Source: Talinum fruticosum (lineage: Eukaryota > Streptophyta > Magnoliopsida > Caryophyllales > Talinaceae). From it: 64,000 nucleotides of DNA. The notes under the pieces are model-generated. The model saw only the letters and a list, made by a program, of their open reading frames with translations. It searched no databases and was not told the origin of the DNA. Location: contig JAITYX010000008.1 in assembly GCA_021018815.1 (NCBI GenBank), forward strand, positions 7,252,001-7,316,000, read 5' to 3'. Shown piece by piece: positions 1-12,030 of this stretch. Position 1 is the stretch's first letter, and the number at the start of each line of letters is the position of its first letter. The position numbers and the translations under genes are program-made.

Positions 1-161
1 GGGGAGTATGGAGACGAGTGCTCCACTAACGAGAGACTGAAATTATGGAGGGTTTTGAGGGGGCTAGAAGTGCTTACATCATTACCTTCACCATCGGTAT
101 TTACATTTCTAGTCCTTCCTCGAGTAGCTGATCTTTTCGACCTGCCTCTACCTCGCTCCAT
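1..161 (-). CDS. Start of a CACTA element accessory ORF (partial, runs off the window)
   Basis: On the minus strand an ATG at 161-159 opens a frame with no stop to the window edge (53 codons). The product begins MERGRGRSKRSATRGRTRN, a basic Arg/Gly-rich N terminus, followed by a Ser/Thr-rich stretch. It lies just downstream of, and on the same strand as, the TNP2-type transposase remnant. En/Spm (CACTA) elements usually carry their second gene there (TnpA-like or plant transposase Ptta/En/Spm), and such proteins often begin with an Arg/Gly/Ser-rich segment. The open frame is seen directly; the assignment rests on position and composition only, because the conserved part would lie beyond the window. 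Confidence 0.4.
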   Translation of the reverse strand, partial: MERGRGRSKRSATRGRTRNVNTDGEGNDVSTSSPLKTLHNFSLSLVEHSSPYS

Positions 162-393
162 AATTCCTAACATAAACAACCTAAACACATTAGTAAACAT
201 CCAACGGTTAAAGTGATTCAATATAAAACAATATATAAACATGTAAGCGTTAGATATAAATATTCTTCTATTAAGAAAATACGCTTTATCAAATTGAAAT
301 TATTTCACCTTCAATACATTAATAAGAATTCATTTGATTACAATATAAATTAAAGTGATTCGATATAAAACAACATAAAAAGAACATCATCAA
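162..393. repeat. Spacer between the two CACTA genes, with a short direct repeat
   Basis: AT-rich spacer with no coding signal. A 24-bp sequence (TTAAAGTGATTC, then R-TATAAAACAA) occurs at 208-231 and again at 350-373 with one mismatch. It is probably internal sequence of the CACTA element. Confidence 0.35.
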
Positions 394-3300
394 CTAGCCA
401 TCATCCTCATCATTGTCTTCATCACTATCCTCTTCGACATAATTGAATATGAGATGTTCTTCTTCCTCATTGATGATGTTATCATCATCCCATTCACCTT
501 TCTTCTTCACCATCCTCATCTTCACTAACATCCTTAATCCCATCTTCTTGGTTCAAAATAACATCATCAACTAATTCTTCCGCTTATATTGAGTTATCAA
601 CCAACGTGTCCGGAAAAGTTTCTATTATAGGATCGATCTGTACCCATACTATCCTCTTGGAATGTAAGAGGAATAGTATATTGGTCATTAACTCGGCTCT
701 TGGTTTTGCTTGTCACTATGACGAACCAACTCAATTTTTCTCTAGGGACCCCCTGTGGATATGACATATATTACACCTGAGTTGCAATACCAGTAAATAT
801 GAAAGGATCGTACTTACGATAACGCCTTGTACGATGCACTTTAACATACGAACTAAATTTATGGCACCGAGTACCCCGAGGATTACTAGGGTCAAACCAA
901 TCGCATTTAAACAAGACACACCTTTTTATTGGTTAACCAACATATTCAACTTCAACTACTTCTTGCAAGATGACGTAATAATTATTTTCAACATGTCCTC
1001 CATTAATTCCTTTCACACAAACACCACAATTGAAGGTCATCCTCCCTTCATTTCGAGCCTCGGTATGAAATAACATTCCATTCACCGTGTATGCTGTCCA
1101 TGTTTTCACTCTCCTTAAAGGACCTTGAGCTAATTACATCAAGTAACATGCTTTTCATCATGATATACTCGATAACAATGAATCTGTGTCAATAACATAG
1201 TATTTGTTTAATTTATTGAAATTTGAAAACCTATTCTAATAAATTTGAGGCATAACCACTAAGTTTTAATATATGATACTCACATCTCCTTTGAACCAAT
1301 CTTCAAACTCACTTTCTACCATTGCATCAATTGCCGCATCACTAACATCAGCATACATAACTCGTTTTTGGTCTTCGAAGAGACCGAGTTTAAAATGTTT
1401 ATTAATATTACAAACTCATAGTGAAAAAAATTGATTGAAACGAGTGTTGTATATGAAAAGATAAACTCGCTCAAGGTAAGGTTTAACTCGAATAGTTCGA
1501 GTAAAACATGGACATGTGCAGCCGTCGTTTTCTTATCATTAAGGAAATACGGAGTGAACTTCCCAATTGGAGCACATTCTGGTATGAATACCGAAAGAGT
1601 AAGATTATGGTATGGAACTTCACTCCCCTCATTTCGTCGACTTCTATTGGGCATACAAGGCACGTTCGACCCAAAATAATAAGATGCAAAATATGTTTCT
1701 TCAAATCGTGCATATTTTTCGGTGATACTCCCTTCAGAGCTTCGAATTGTTTCCTATGAACCTCTTCAATCGGCCAAAAACCTCTCAAATGGATACATGC
1801 ACCGGTATTGTACAAGGCCACCCAATTTTGCTTCCTCTGCGAAGTGAACATGCAAGTGTTCCATCATATTGAAGAACCCAGGAGAAAATATTGTTTCCAA
1901 TTTACAAAGTGTAATTGAAATATTTCGATGCATTTGTTATAACTCCGCATCCCCGTAAAATAGATGAGCAAAGGTTCTTGAAGAATTCACTAATTTCAAT
2001 GAGAGGTGTTAAAACCTCGTCTTTGAGTGCACTAAATGCTATTGGAAGAACACTCTCCATGAAAACATGACAATCATGACTTTTCATGCTCTGAAACTTA
2101 GTGGAGTTTGGAGTCCATTAGGTAGGAAATGTTAGAACAAGTAATCATCTAGCATTCTTAACTCTCTTACCCATTCACATATTGCCCTCTTCTGCTCTAA
2201 TGTCAAGACATATTTTGCCTTCGGTTTGAGAATTTTACCATTTAGTCCATGCTATAAATTCAACACTTCACAATCATAGAACTCTTCCAAATCCATTCTT
2301 GTTTTGATATCGTCCTTTGTTTTCCCAAGAATATCCACAACGAGTGTTAATTATATTCTCAAAAAGTTCTTTTCAATGTGCATCACATCTAAGTTGTGGC
2401 GAAGCAATTGATCTTTTCAATATGGAAGCTCCCAAAATATGCTTTGTTTTGTCCAATTATGATCCTTTTTAACCTCGAAATGTTGATTTCCTACTTTTCC
2501 GTTACTTTGGGAAAGTTTTCAACCCATTGTTTTATTTCTTCCCCGTATATCGACGAGGAGGACTCGAATGTACGGTTTTTCCTTTTGTAAAAGTTGTGCT
2601 ATTCCTTCGAAACGCGTGACTTCGTGGCAAAAACCGCCGATGGAAATCAAACCATGAAAATTTTCGCCCATTTTTAAGTTTTAATGCTTTTTATTGATTC
2701 ATACATACCGGGCATGACATGGCACCATGAGTACTCCATCTAAACAACATATCGTATACCGGGAAATCATTAATGGTCCACATCAACGCAGCCTTCATTA
2801 GAAAGTTCTCACCTTTTGAAATATCATATGTTTCCACACCATCTTCCCATAGTGTTTTCAACTCGTCAATAAGAGGTCAGTAAATACACATTAATTTTAT
2901 TTTTCTGATTTGTAGGCCCTGGTAAGATGCATGTCAAGAACATATAAGATGTCATCATGCATAATTCTGGTGTTAGATTATAGGGCGTAACAACGACTAG
3001 GCATATTGAATAAGACCTTGAAGGTTGACCGAATAGATTAAACCCATCCGCACACAAACAAAGTCTAATATTTCTAGGCTCGATAGCAAATTCGAGGTGA
3101 ACTCTATCAAAATGTTTCGATGCTTTACCATCCGAAGGATGACAAAGGACACCATCCTCTCTTAGATTCTCATAATGTCATCTCATGTGCTCTCCTGTGG
3201 TTTTTGAAGCAAACAAACGTCGAAGTCTTGGTAGTAATGGCAAGTAATGCATCATTGCAAACGGAGTCCTTTGACTTTTTCTTGTCTTTCCCTTTGATGC

Positions 3301-3640
3301 TTCCATCTCGCATGACCACAAAACTTGCATGAATGAAGATTAATGTCCTCTTTGTAGAACAACATGCAACCTTTCCAACAACGATTAATTTTTTGAACAT
3401 CCATCCCAAGATTTTTAGTGACCTTTTTTGCATAGTGAATGTCACGAGGAACTCGGTAATCAAGGGGACAAATATCCTTCATAAGTTGAGCAATCTCATT
3501 AAAGCAATTTTGAGGCATGTTGTAGTCGGACTTGATGCTCAACGATCCTAACGGTGGCGAGAGAACTTAGTGTAAGTTTTATTTCCCGCCCACAAAGGTC
3601 GTTGTGAGCTTCTATAAATTGTGAAGCGACCCTTCTCTTA
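394..3640 (-). pseudogene. Degenerate CACTA (En/Spm) TNP2-type transposase
   Basis: Read on the minus strand from about 3640 down to a stop at 396-394, this is a transposase of the plant CACTA superfamily, broken by several frameshifts and stops. N-terminal pieces at about 3600-3252 include SIKSDYNMPQNCFNEIAQ and a Cys-rich stretch (CMLFYKEDIN then CKFCG). Near 3060-2866 is CADGFNLFGQ with VVTPYNL. At about 2740-2620 lies WSTHGAMSCPVCMN then FDFHRRFLP. This order is that of the Tnp2 domain. At 2087-1900 is MKSHDCHVFMESVLPIAF, followed to about 1316 by frame-shifted pieces such as MYPFERFLA; this is the DUF4218 region. At about 900-660 is DWFDPSNPRGTRCHKF with DPFIFTGIATQV, the DUF4216 region. 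The C terminus (about 490-394) is Asp/Glu-rich. The domain order is diagnostic. No terminal inverted repeats were identified, so the element's limits are not set. Confidence 0.88.
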
Positions 3641-4340
3641 TATGTTTTACAATATATTTTTTTAGGATTGACCATAAAAGCTAAAATTTAACATTAATAT
3701 TTCTTTTATATATTTTATATAAATATTAGTGTGTCCGTCGAACAAGTTCTATATAACATTGATTCAATCTCCGCACAAGAAGATTTTTGTTTATTATCCT
3801 AAAATTGAGCCTCCAAGGACTAACTGAACTATTAACTCTTGACAATCGACAAAAATATTTGCCAACGTTGTTCAACCACTTGTTTATTAGATAAATAAAT
3901 CATAAAAGAAGTTAAAAAAATTCGAATACATTCTTTGTTTGAAAGTACAAGTTAAGTATCCTTTGTTTGCTTGTAACCAATTCTTCCACTCTTGAGACAT
4001 GCATAATTCTCAATTAGATATATTTTTTGAGTCGATTAAGTTATTGAATTTTTTTCTAAATAAAGATAGAATAGTCTAATTTACATTTAAAAAATTAAAA
4101 ATTAAAAGTATTGAACAAAATTTGAATAAAAATGTTTATGTTGATGTTGTTGAATACTTAATATTCTTTTAGATGAGAAGGTAAATAATATTGAAGGAAG
4201 CTGGTCCTCTATATAATATATTTGGCTATTTTAATTTTGGAAAATAAATTGGAATAATTTGGTAAATCTATGCAATAGTAGAGGGGCCAAAAACAACGAG
4301 GCACTTCTACGGTTTTCCCAACACCAAATCTTAATTTAGC
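3641..4340. other. AT-rich intergenic DNA, nothing recognised
   Basis: No coding, RNA or repeat signal that I can support. It may include the eroded 5' end of the CACTA element. Confidence 0.5.
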
Positions 4341-4860
4341 AAAGGGCGCATAGATGTTAGCCACGTGGAACTTGAACTTCACCCTTGTTTCCGTACAACT
4401 TACCCTCCATCCACCCACAGCTCCTCCACGTGTCGCCCATTTCGCGCCACCGAGATAAACGATTAAAATTACGATACTCTCACGGGATTCCCAATTTATC
4501 GCAATATGAGATCTCAAAATCTCCCTCTCTCTTTCCTTCTCACGCCCTTTTTGTCGCTAATGTGACAGAGAAAACAGGGAAAAATATCTCCCCTGGCCCA
4601 AGAGGAGAGGAGAGGAGAGAGAGAGGTGATAAACTCACCAGGCTGTGACGCTTCACTTGACGGTGACAGTGACGTTCATCCAAGATGGATTGTCCCGTCC
4701 TATCCCGACTGTCTATTTAACCAGATCCATTGGCGGACGGAGAGGCTACACTAAACTCACCCGCCGGTTACGCAACCCTCTGCCCCCTGCCACCGGCAAA
4801 GTTTTATCCAATCCAATGCCTAAACGTCCCAGAAAAATCAATAATTATAAGTTTTTAAAA
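4341..4860. promoter_or_regulatory. GC-richer island with two G-boxes, gene not identified
   Basis: This ~500-bp stretch is clearly GC-richer than its surroundings. It carries CACGTG at 4362-4367 (within the palindrome CCACGTGG) and at 4427-4432 (CCACGTGTC, an ABRE-type context). A GA-rich tract at 4600-4627 and a possible TATA-like TATTTAA near 4714 follow. It resembles a plant promoter plus 5' leader, but no credible coding region follows. It could be an orphan promoter, a non-coding transcription unit or a transposed fragment. Confidence 0.3.
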
Positions 4861-6950
4861 TTAGTATTTTTTTTTTCATAATTTCTAATTCAATTTAATT
4901 TAGATCTGCGCAACTTTTTCGTTCATATTTTAACAGACTTATCAAATCTAAATTTAACCACAATTTTTTAAGAAATATAATTTTGGGTGCGTAAATTTGA
5001 CCACAATTCGCTAAGGCTATTTGGCCCTTTATTGAAGGTCACAGCCAGTTACTTCATTGCTTTTCTTGTGCTTTGCATTTATTCCCTACGGTACGGTCAA
5101 GGGCCCCACATTTAGGGCACTTGGCTCCCTCTAGTGAAGTTTGGGTACTACATGGGGCCCCCTTTTGGATGCCCCAAGTTACCTTACTTTTTGTTTGCCT
5201 TTGTTTTTCCAAGGGTCCAAATTAAACTATATAATATTATTTGGTTAACAAGTGAAGAAATATTTGTACGGTTAAAGGCCACATACATTAAGGTTTATAT
5301 GGGATTTACGAAATCAAGATCTATATTAGAAGTTTTTTTTATTGTCGTTATGTTTATAGATAAAAATAAATTATCTCATCTTAACTCAAAATATGTTCTT
5401 CTAAGATTTCCTCAAGCACTGTCGTCTACCTAACTTCTATTAATATTTTCCTCTATGTAAATCGTTCTCTTATGAGAGATGATGTATGCAATGATCGAGC
5501 CTATAGATATAAATACAAATCAAATAATTTCACATTTGTTTAATTCAAATAAAACGAATAAAAAGTCTATCTAAGTGTAATAAAACTTTACCGTAATTTA
5601 TATAAATCAATAATATTTCGACTTTATTCGATTTACAATCAGAAGTGAAAAGACAAATAGGAGTAGCCTTGATAGTCCCACAACATACTAGCTCCATCAC
5701 CACACCAAGTCACAATGGAGGGACCAGTAACAAATGTATAACTCTTCTTTTTAAATGGAGATTTCTTTTTCTTTGTTGCTATTAACAAAAATACTTTTTC
5801 CCCCTCTTGGTTTGATTGATGGAAAGTGAGATGATGTGTACCAAAATAACAAATTATTAACATCATACTTTATTCTTAAATCATTACTATTTTTTTAACT
5901 ACACTACTATTTATGATTTGAAATTACTAATGTCGTTCATAATTATTTCATTTTTTATACTTATTTTTTCTCCGTTTTAAAATATTTATCCTTTTAAATT
6001 ATAAGAAAATATCAAAGAAAACTTAAAATTTGTGATAAAATTTATATTAAAAGATTAAATTATTCTAAAATTTCATTGAAAATGAGAAAATTTAATGAAA
6101 AAGGAGATAGAAAAATAATTAATAAGAAAAAAATAATAAACTCACCATTAATAAGTTATTAAAATTATAAAGTGACAGATAAACATATAATAAAGGAGTA
6201 ATTAATTATCTAATTGCATTGCCTTTGATGCAAGTGCCATAGCATAAAAACCTAGCTTTTCCTTTCACACAAAAACCCTAATTGGAGCTTCTATTCCTTT
6301 TACTTCAACCAATGAAAATATCAAATTCTATAGTGTGCATATTATCTTTTTTTTTTTTTTTGAGGTGCATGTATGAATGACTTTAGTTTCGAGGGCAATG
6401 TACACGAGACTCGTGATAGAAGAGGTAAAAATTTAAATAATAGTATCTGATTTGAAATATTTTTTAATATTTACTAGGATCAACATAGGATTAGAAGAGT
6501 CAATTTTAATAACTAGAGATGATTTTTAGTAGAGTATTAAAATATTTAGACGGAAAGTATTGATTGTAGTTGTCAATAATCAAAGTATTGCTATATTAGT
6601 GTGTCTAACATAATATCTTTGCTAATAGGTTTTGAATTTTACTAACTCTTATTGATCTTACTATTGTTTTTAATACTGTCAACTATTACTCTTAATTACA
6701 ACCAAGGATCCAACTGCGAGTAACTACGATTAAAAAAAAAGCTACTTAAATAAAAATTATTTATTTTATTTGAATACAGAATCATATAAACTATTTTCTC
6801 CAATATAAGAGGTAATTATAAATATGAATCACTATTGTGCAAAACTTATAAATATGTGATTGATTAATTATCTTTTAGCATTAAAGATATTAACTTATTA
6901 TTAGCATTAATTTCTTTTTGCAGAGGAATTATTATTTATAGTAAACAATA
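4861..6950. other. AT-rich intergenic DNA
   Basis: Long A/T runs and no reading frame with family resemblance. A telobox-like AAACCCTAA lies at 6273-6281. Nothing else is supportable. Confidence 0.5.
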
Positions 6951-7439
6951 ATATTACTCCTCTTTGTCACTGCCAAACAGGGCCTTAGCACGAGGGATAA
7001 GGAATAGGACGGACGTGGAAAATGATAGGCAGAAGTAGCCTGTAGGTGCGGGTGACGGAAAGACGGTGACAGACAACAGCAGCCCTTCTCCTTTATCCTT
7101 TCATAAAATTAAAAAAAGATTTTAAATTTTTTTAACCCCACTATTAACCCAGCGACGCCAGTAGTTTACTAAAATTTTCCCTGTGAGAGATGGCCACATT
7201 TAACCGTGGTTAAAATGCTAACTCAACTGCGGTTAAAACCCCCGTCTACTTAAGCAGTTGGTTTGAGTACCTCCTCCTCCCCCATTAAACCCATATCCAC
7301 CATGACCTGTCTGTCTGAAGAGAGAGAAAAAGATTGAGAGGAAGGAGAGGCAGAGAGCAGAAACTGTAGAAGGAAGTTCAAGCTTGAAAGCGATTTCCAG
7401 AAAGAACCACTGAGTCGAACCTCACCGAGTTAACCCAAA
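6951..7439 (+). promoter_or_regulatory. Promoter and 5' leader of the CCCH zinc-finger gene
   Basis: GC content rises from about 6970 into the coding region. Near 7200-7240 there are two MYB-type GGTTAAA motifs (CGTGGTTAAAATG and TGCGGTTAAAACC). The stretch just before the ATG at 7440 is purine-rich (AGAGAGAGAAAAAGATTGAG at about 7319), as is common in plant 5' UTRs. No clean TATA box is evident. The transcription start is not determinable by eye. Confidence 0.4.
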
Positions 7440-8398
7440 ATGATGATGATCCACCATCACAATCACCATCAGCATGCCCATCCCACCGTCGAAATCCCAT
7501 CATGGGACCCACTGTACGACGATCCAACGGCCACCACCCCCGTCTTCTCTCCCCAGACCAACGATTACTTCGCTGCCCTCCAGCGCTACCTCCCCTCGTC
7601 CGAGTCCTACGACTCCGACGATGCCGAGTCGGACCTCCCCTTCGACTCCTTCTCCTGCGATAACTTCCGGATGTTCGAGTTCAAGGTCAGGAAGTGCGCG
7701 CGTGGGAGGTCGCACGATTGGACTGAGTGTCCGTACGCCCATCCCGGTGAAAAGGCTCGTCGGAGGGACCCCGGAAGTACCATTATTCCGGCACCCCGTG
7801 CCCGGAGTTCCGCCGGGGAAGCTGCCGGAAGGGCGACTCGTGCGAGTTCGCTCATGGCGTGTTCGAGTGCTGGCTCCACCCGGCTCGCTACCGGACTCAG
7901 CCCTGCAAGGACGGTCCCCACTGCAAGCGCCGCGTTTGCTTCTTCGCTCACTCGCCAGAGCAGCTCCGGGTTCTGCCCAACTCGGACTCGCAGCCGGCTA
8001 ACTCGGACTCGCCTCCGATGTCGCCTAGTGAACTCGTCGGGGCCATGCGGGGGCTCCAGATTGGGATTGGGAAGGTGAGCACCATGGGGATGAGTGTCAG
8101 TCCCAGGTGGGTCGGATCCGGTTCGGGATCCGGTTACGGGTCGCCTAGGAGCCCCGGGTTCTGTGGAAGCCTCCCGACAACGCCGACTCGGACCCCGACT
8201 CGCTCGGGACTCGGGCTATTTGACCCGTGGGATGCAACGATCGAGGAGGAGCCGTTCATGGAGCGGGTCGAATCGGGTAAAGATATTCGGGCCAAGATGT
8301 ACGCGAAGCTGAGCAAGGAGAACTCGTTGGATCGAGATCGGGTGGACCCGGTTAGTTCTGGACCTGATTTCGGGTGGGTTTCTGAGCTAGTTAAGTGA
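7440..8398 (+). CDS. Intronless RR-TZF CCCH zinc-finger protein (plant TZF1-6-like), one frameshift as read
   Basis: Plant-specific arginine-rich tandem CCCH zinc-finger protein. Relatives (Arabidopsis TZF1-6 group) bind RNA, shuttle between nucleus and cytoplasmic granules and act in hormone and stress responses. A His-rich N terminus precedes an acidic Ser/Asp segment. The RR domain has C-X5-H-X4-C-X3-H ([16 protein letters not shown], from about residue 86). Then come a C-X7-C-X5-C-X3-H finger (from CPEFRRGSC), 16 residues, and a C-X5-C-X4-C-X3-H finger ([16 protein letters not shown]). The C terminus has the family-like DPWD and [12 protein letters not shown]. There is no intron, as is usual for this group. 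The frame breaks at 7769-7773: GACCCCGGAAG lacks one C, splitting the gene between RRRDP and the first finger. Adding one base gives about 319 residues, normal for the family, and both halves are otherwise intact. A sequencing error or a recent mutation is more likely than old decay. No ankyrin repeats are present, which excludes the longer TZF7-11 type. Confidence 0.9.
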
Positions 8399-11145
8399 AT
8401 TCGGGTCGGGTGGACCCATGAATAGGGCTGTTTATGTGGATTTTGGGTGATTTGATGATTTTTTTGAAACTTTCTTTTTGCGGGTAATGTGAATATATTG
8501 ATGGCGAATTCCCAGTTTACAATCAGTGTAAATATTCGCTGAAAAAAGGAGAAAAATAGAAGGTAATGAAGAAAAAATCGGTGAATGTCTCCTATTTTGT
8601 GGGGTTATTTTTGGAGGCATTTGATGGGGAAGAAAGGGAAAAATGGGACGAACTTGGTGTTTATGATCTAGAATTAGAATTTGTATGATCTAATTAATGT
8701 TTTTCTGGGTTTATTACTGTTTTTTTTTATGTTAAATTATGGGTAGCTCTAATTTCTGGATTATTGATTTCCCAAATTTTCGTATAAATATGTATTTAGG
8801 AGGTGGTTTTTATGTTAAAGTAAATGCCCTTTTTAATTATGTAAAATGAGTAATGAATGACCCATCAATGTGAATGTCAGTTGATCAGTTCTAGCATTCA
8901 ATTTTCTTCTTTTAATTTCGCAATTATTGATCATTTCTACTAAATTATAATAGAAAAAAATGTTTCAGTCCTTTTTTTTTTTTATAAAAAAAATAAAGAA
9001 GAGGGTTTCAAGTGCTCCAAGGATTTTTAGGTGGATATGAAATCTCACCCAAATGGTTAGCACTTATATTAGAGAATTGATAATTGGTATAAAAAATTTA
9101 ATCTTTTTTTAAAATGAGATCATAAAAATTAGACAAAATAATATTTATGCTAAATTGGGTGTGTACACCAAAGTCTCAAGTCCTAAGATTTTTGGGAAAA
9201 AGGTTTGGATTATTTTTGCAATTTTTGGATACTCTATATTTTTTTTTGGGGGGTTCTATTTTCAAAGGGCAACTATAAGCATAAAGGGCGTTATTCTCCC
9301 TCCACTTTGGGAATTTTCTTTATCTATTTTTAAAGCCAAACTAAAAGAGTCCCCCCTTCTTAAGCGTAAAGGATGCTAGACTCCTTGTTTTTGGACTATT
9401 TGAACTTGGATTTTTGTCTGACTTGAAATAAATCGATGTATTTATAATTTGAGCCGTAATTCTGTCTTCACCTGAATCATTTGAATTCTCGCTCAATTTT
9501 AGGCGTTTCTAATTTTATACTATATATAAGTTAAAAATAGAATTAAATTTTAAATTGACCATACTCATAGCGGACATAAATGGCAAAAATAAGTCCAGCT
9601 TGAAGTAAACTCAAATTTGTTTAAAGGAAATTGTTTGCGTTTTTTACTAAATTCAGTCTAAAATGGATTAAAATATCAAATGTGGGCAATAAGGGGGTGA
9701 CATTTGGCAGTTTTCTGCTTTTAATTTGATTGTTGATAATTTTATTTTATTTTGTTGGGCTGGAATTTGATGTTGATATTAGGGAATGGACTGCTAGTGG
9801 TGGAGAATTATGTGCAGTTGCAGTCACAGACTCAGTTGTTTATATCGTCATTTGTAATTGGAGCTCCCTGTTATTCATTTATTCTTCTTCTAAGTTCTTA
9901 TTTTGGTCTTATTCATCTATGTGATTGGACCTTCAAGATAGGGAATTGCAATATTTTGTCCGATTTAATTATCTAAAATTATTTAATCCGATAAAAATTT
10001 ATTGTAGTTATAAATTTTTTTGTTTATATTATTTTAAAACAAAGGTGGTTCGAAATATTTTTATATTTAATGTTTCTATTATTGGAAAGAAGATATTATT
10101 TTGGGACATCTCGAAAAGATATAAGAGACATTCTTTTTGATACGGAGAAGTACTTATAATTAAAAATTAAAATAATATTGCTAGAATTGCTGTTAAAAAT
10201 GACAACATAGTTGAGAATAATTTCATAATATCAAATCCATAAATTTATCATTCCGAGTAACATTTGTGCAAACTAAACTTTGCCACTCAATCCTTAGAGG
10301 GGGAAAAACAAAATGATAAAAAGTCTTTGCATGCGGCCAAAGCGATGTCTTTTTCTGTAAACTTGATCATTTCAAACAGGATTACGATATAATTAAAGTA
10401 AACAACAAGATTAATTAATCTTAATCACGAAAATAAAAGATTAATTAATATAATTTGAGGTTTATCCGATGATAGAGACTTGGGATTGGAGTTGTTAACG
10501 TGGAGGTGGAAAAAATGATAAACCTGTCATTATCAATTAATCTTCACACTTGCGCCACCTTTTTTTTTCTTTCTTGTTTTTTTCTAAGTTTTTTCTTTCA
10601 TCAACTTGCAACTTGCAAAATAGTAGAAATTTATTGCTTTTTTATTCTTTTTTTTATTTCTTATAACTTCGTATCAACTTTAAAACAACTTTATGGTAGA
10701 CGTCTATTCACGTACGTATGTGTTATAATGACTTAATTAATATTTTTTCAATAAAACAGAAATTAGAGTGAATTATTTACTGTGCTAGTAGAGTATATTA
10801 AAGTTTTTATCACATATACGCTGTACGTATCTATAGATAAGAATATATATTCACTCCGTTTTACAATATATATTAGTCTAATTAATTTTTTTCTGTTCAT
10901 CGAAATCGACCACTTCTATAAAACAACCCAACATCGAGATATACATCCTCAAATTTACAAAAAGAACAAAATCGAGTAGTGAGATGGAGCCATCGAGGCA
11001 TTGTTCGTATATAACCTTTCCCCTCTTTTTCCTATATACATCATTTGAGATCCTCACACGATACATCATTTGAGTTCCTTAGTCTAATTATTACTTCGTT
11101 GAGTTTCTCTTAGGTCTTTTTATTTTGGAGGCATGATTTAGCAGT
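8399..11145. other. 3' region of the zinc-finger gene, then AT-rich intergenic DNA
   Basis: The first ~300 bp is probably 3' UTR of the CCCH gene. Beyond that I see only AT-rich sequence with homopolymer runs (for example T runs near 8970 and 9240) and no reading frame resembling a known family. Confidence 0.45.
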
Positions 11146-11341
11146 TTGTCGTACTCAGTCGTCACTATTTGAATAGTAAATAATTGTAAAAAATTTCGTG
11201 AAAAATTGATCATAAATAATAAGCAATTATTTGAATATGTAATTTGTGGTACTCAGTCTTCACCATTTAAATATTAAATAATTATAAAAATTTTCGTGAA
11301 AAATTGATCATAAATAATAAGCAAATATCTGAATATGTAAT
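11146..11341. repeat. Tandem duplication, two copies of about 98 bp
   Basis: The first copy is about 11146-11243 and the second 11244-11341. Both contain GTACTCAGTC or its near match, then AAAAATTGATCATAAATAAT and GAATATGTAAT. They differ by a few substitutions, so the duplication is not very recent. Confidence 0.75.
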
Positions 11342-11521
11342 GAAGAGCGATGAACCGTATGCTATTGATTAGAAACCTTAGGGCCTAATCAAATTGGAAG
11401 TTAAAAATAACTATTATAGCTGAAATGACATAAAAAGAATTGCATTGATTAGTTGTTATAGTTATTATGAGCTGAAATAAGATGAAATGGTTAGTTGTTA
11501 CAAGCGAAATGAGTTGAAATT

Positions 11522-12030
11522 AGGGGTACACAAAATCGGTTAACCGCACTTTCAATTAACCGATTTTCGGTTAAGTGAACTTTCGGATAGTTTCAAATTC
11601 AATCCGTAACTAATCCAATTTTTCGGTTAACCGAATTTAGGGATTGGAAAAATCTCGATCCGTAATCGAATCGAAAGGTTCGATTAATCGATTTTTCGGT
11701 TCGCTTTGCGGTTAACCGTTACTTGAGGACATAACCTAATATAGCAAAACACAAGTTTCTAACCAACAAAAGTAAAATACAACAAAACACAATTTTTTCA
11801 ATCCCATAAAACAACTTTTGAGTTATATACCTACCATTTTTTAAAAAATGGTTCACTTAACCGTCGATTAACCGAATTTTTCCAAATTTCAATATGTAAT
11901 CGGTCCGTGAATTGAATAAAAAAGTTTTGTCCGCTTAACCGAACTGATTTCTTTTAAAATTTATTCGATTAACTCGTTTTTGGATCGCTTTTCGGATTGG
12001 TTTTCGGTTCTAATTTTTTCTGCATATCCC
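11522..12030. repeat. Transposon-like repeat rich in CGGTTAACCG palindromes
   Basis: The segment begins AGGGGTACACAAAATCGGTT and contains at least nine variants of CGGTTAACCG or TTAACCGA in both orientations (11540-11720 and 11850-12010). It ends near TTTTCGGTTCTAATTTTTTC. Plant genomes carry non-autonomous DNA transposons of this palindromic composition. The two ends show only a weak inverted match, so the family and exact limits are uncertain. Confidence 0.4.

Noticed and set aside
3720..3740. TAGTG as the terminal repeat of the CACTA element
   Set aside because: A five-base match is expected often by chance, and no partner CACTA end or target duplication could be paired with it.
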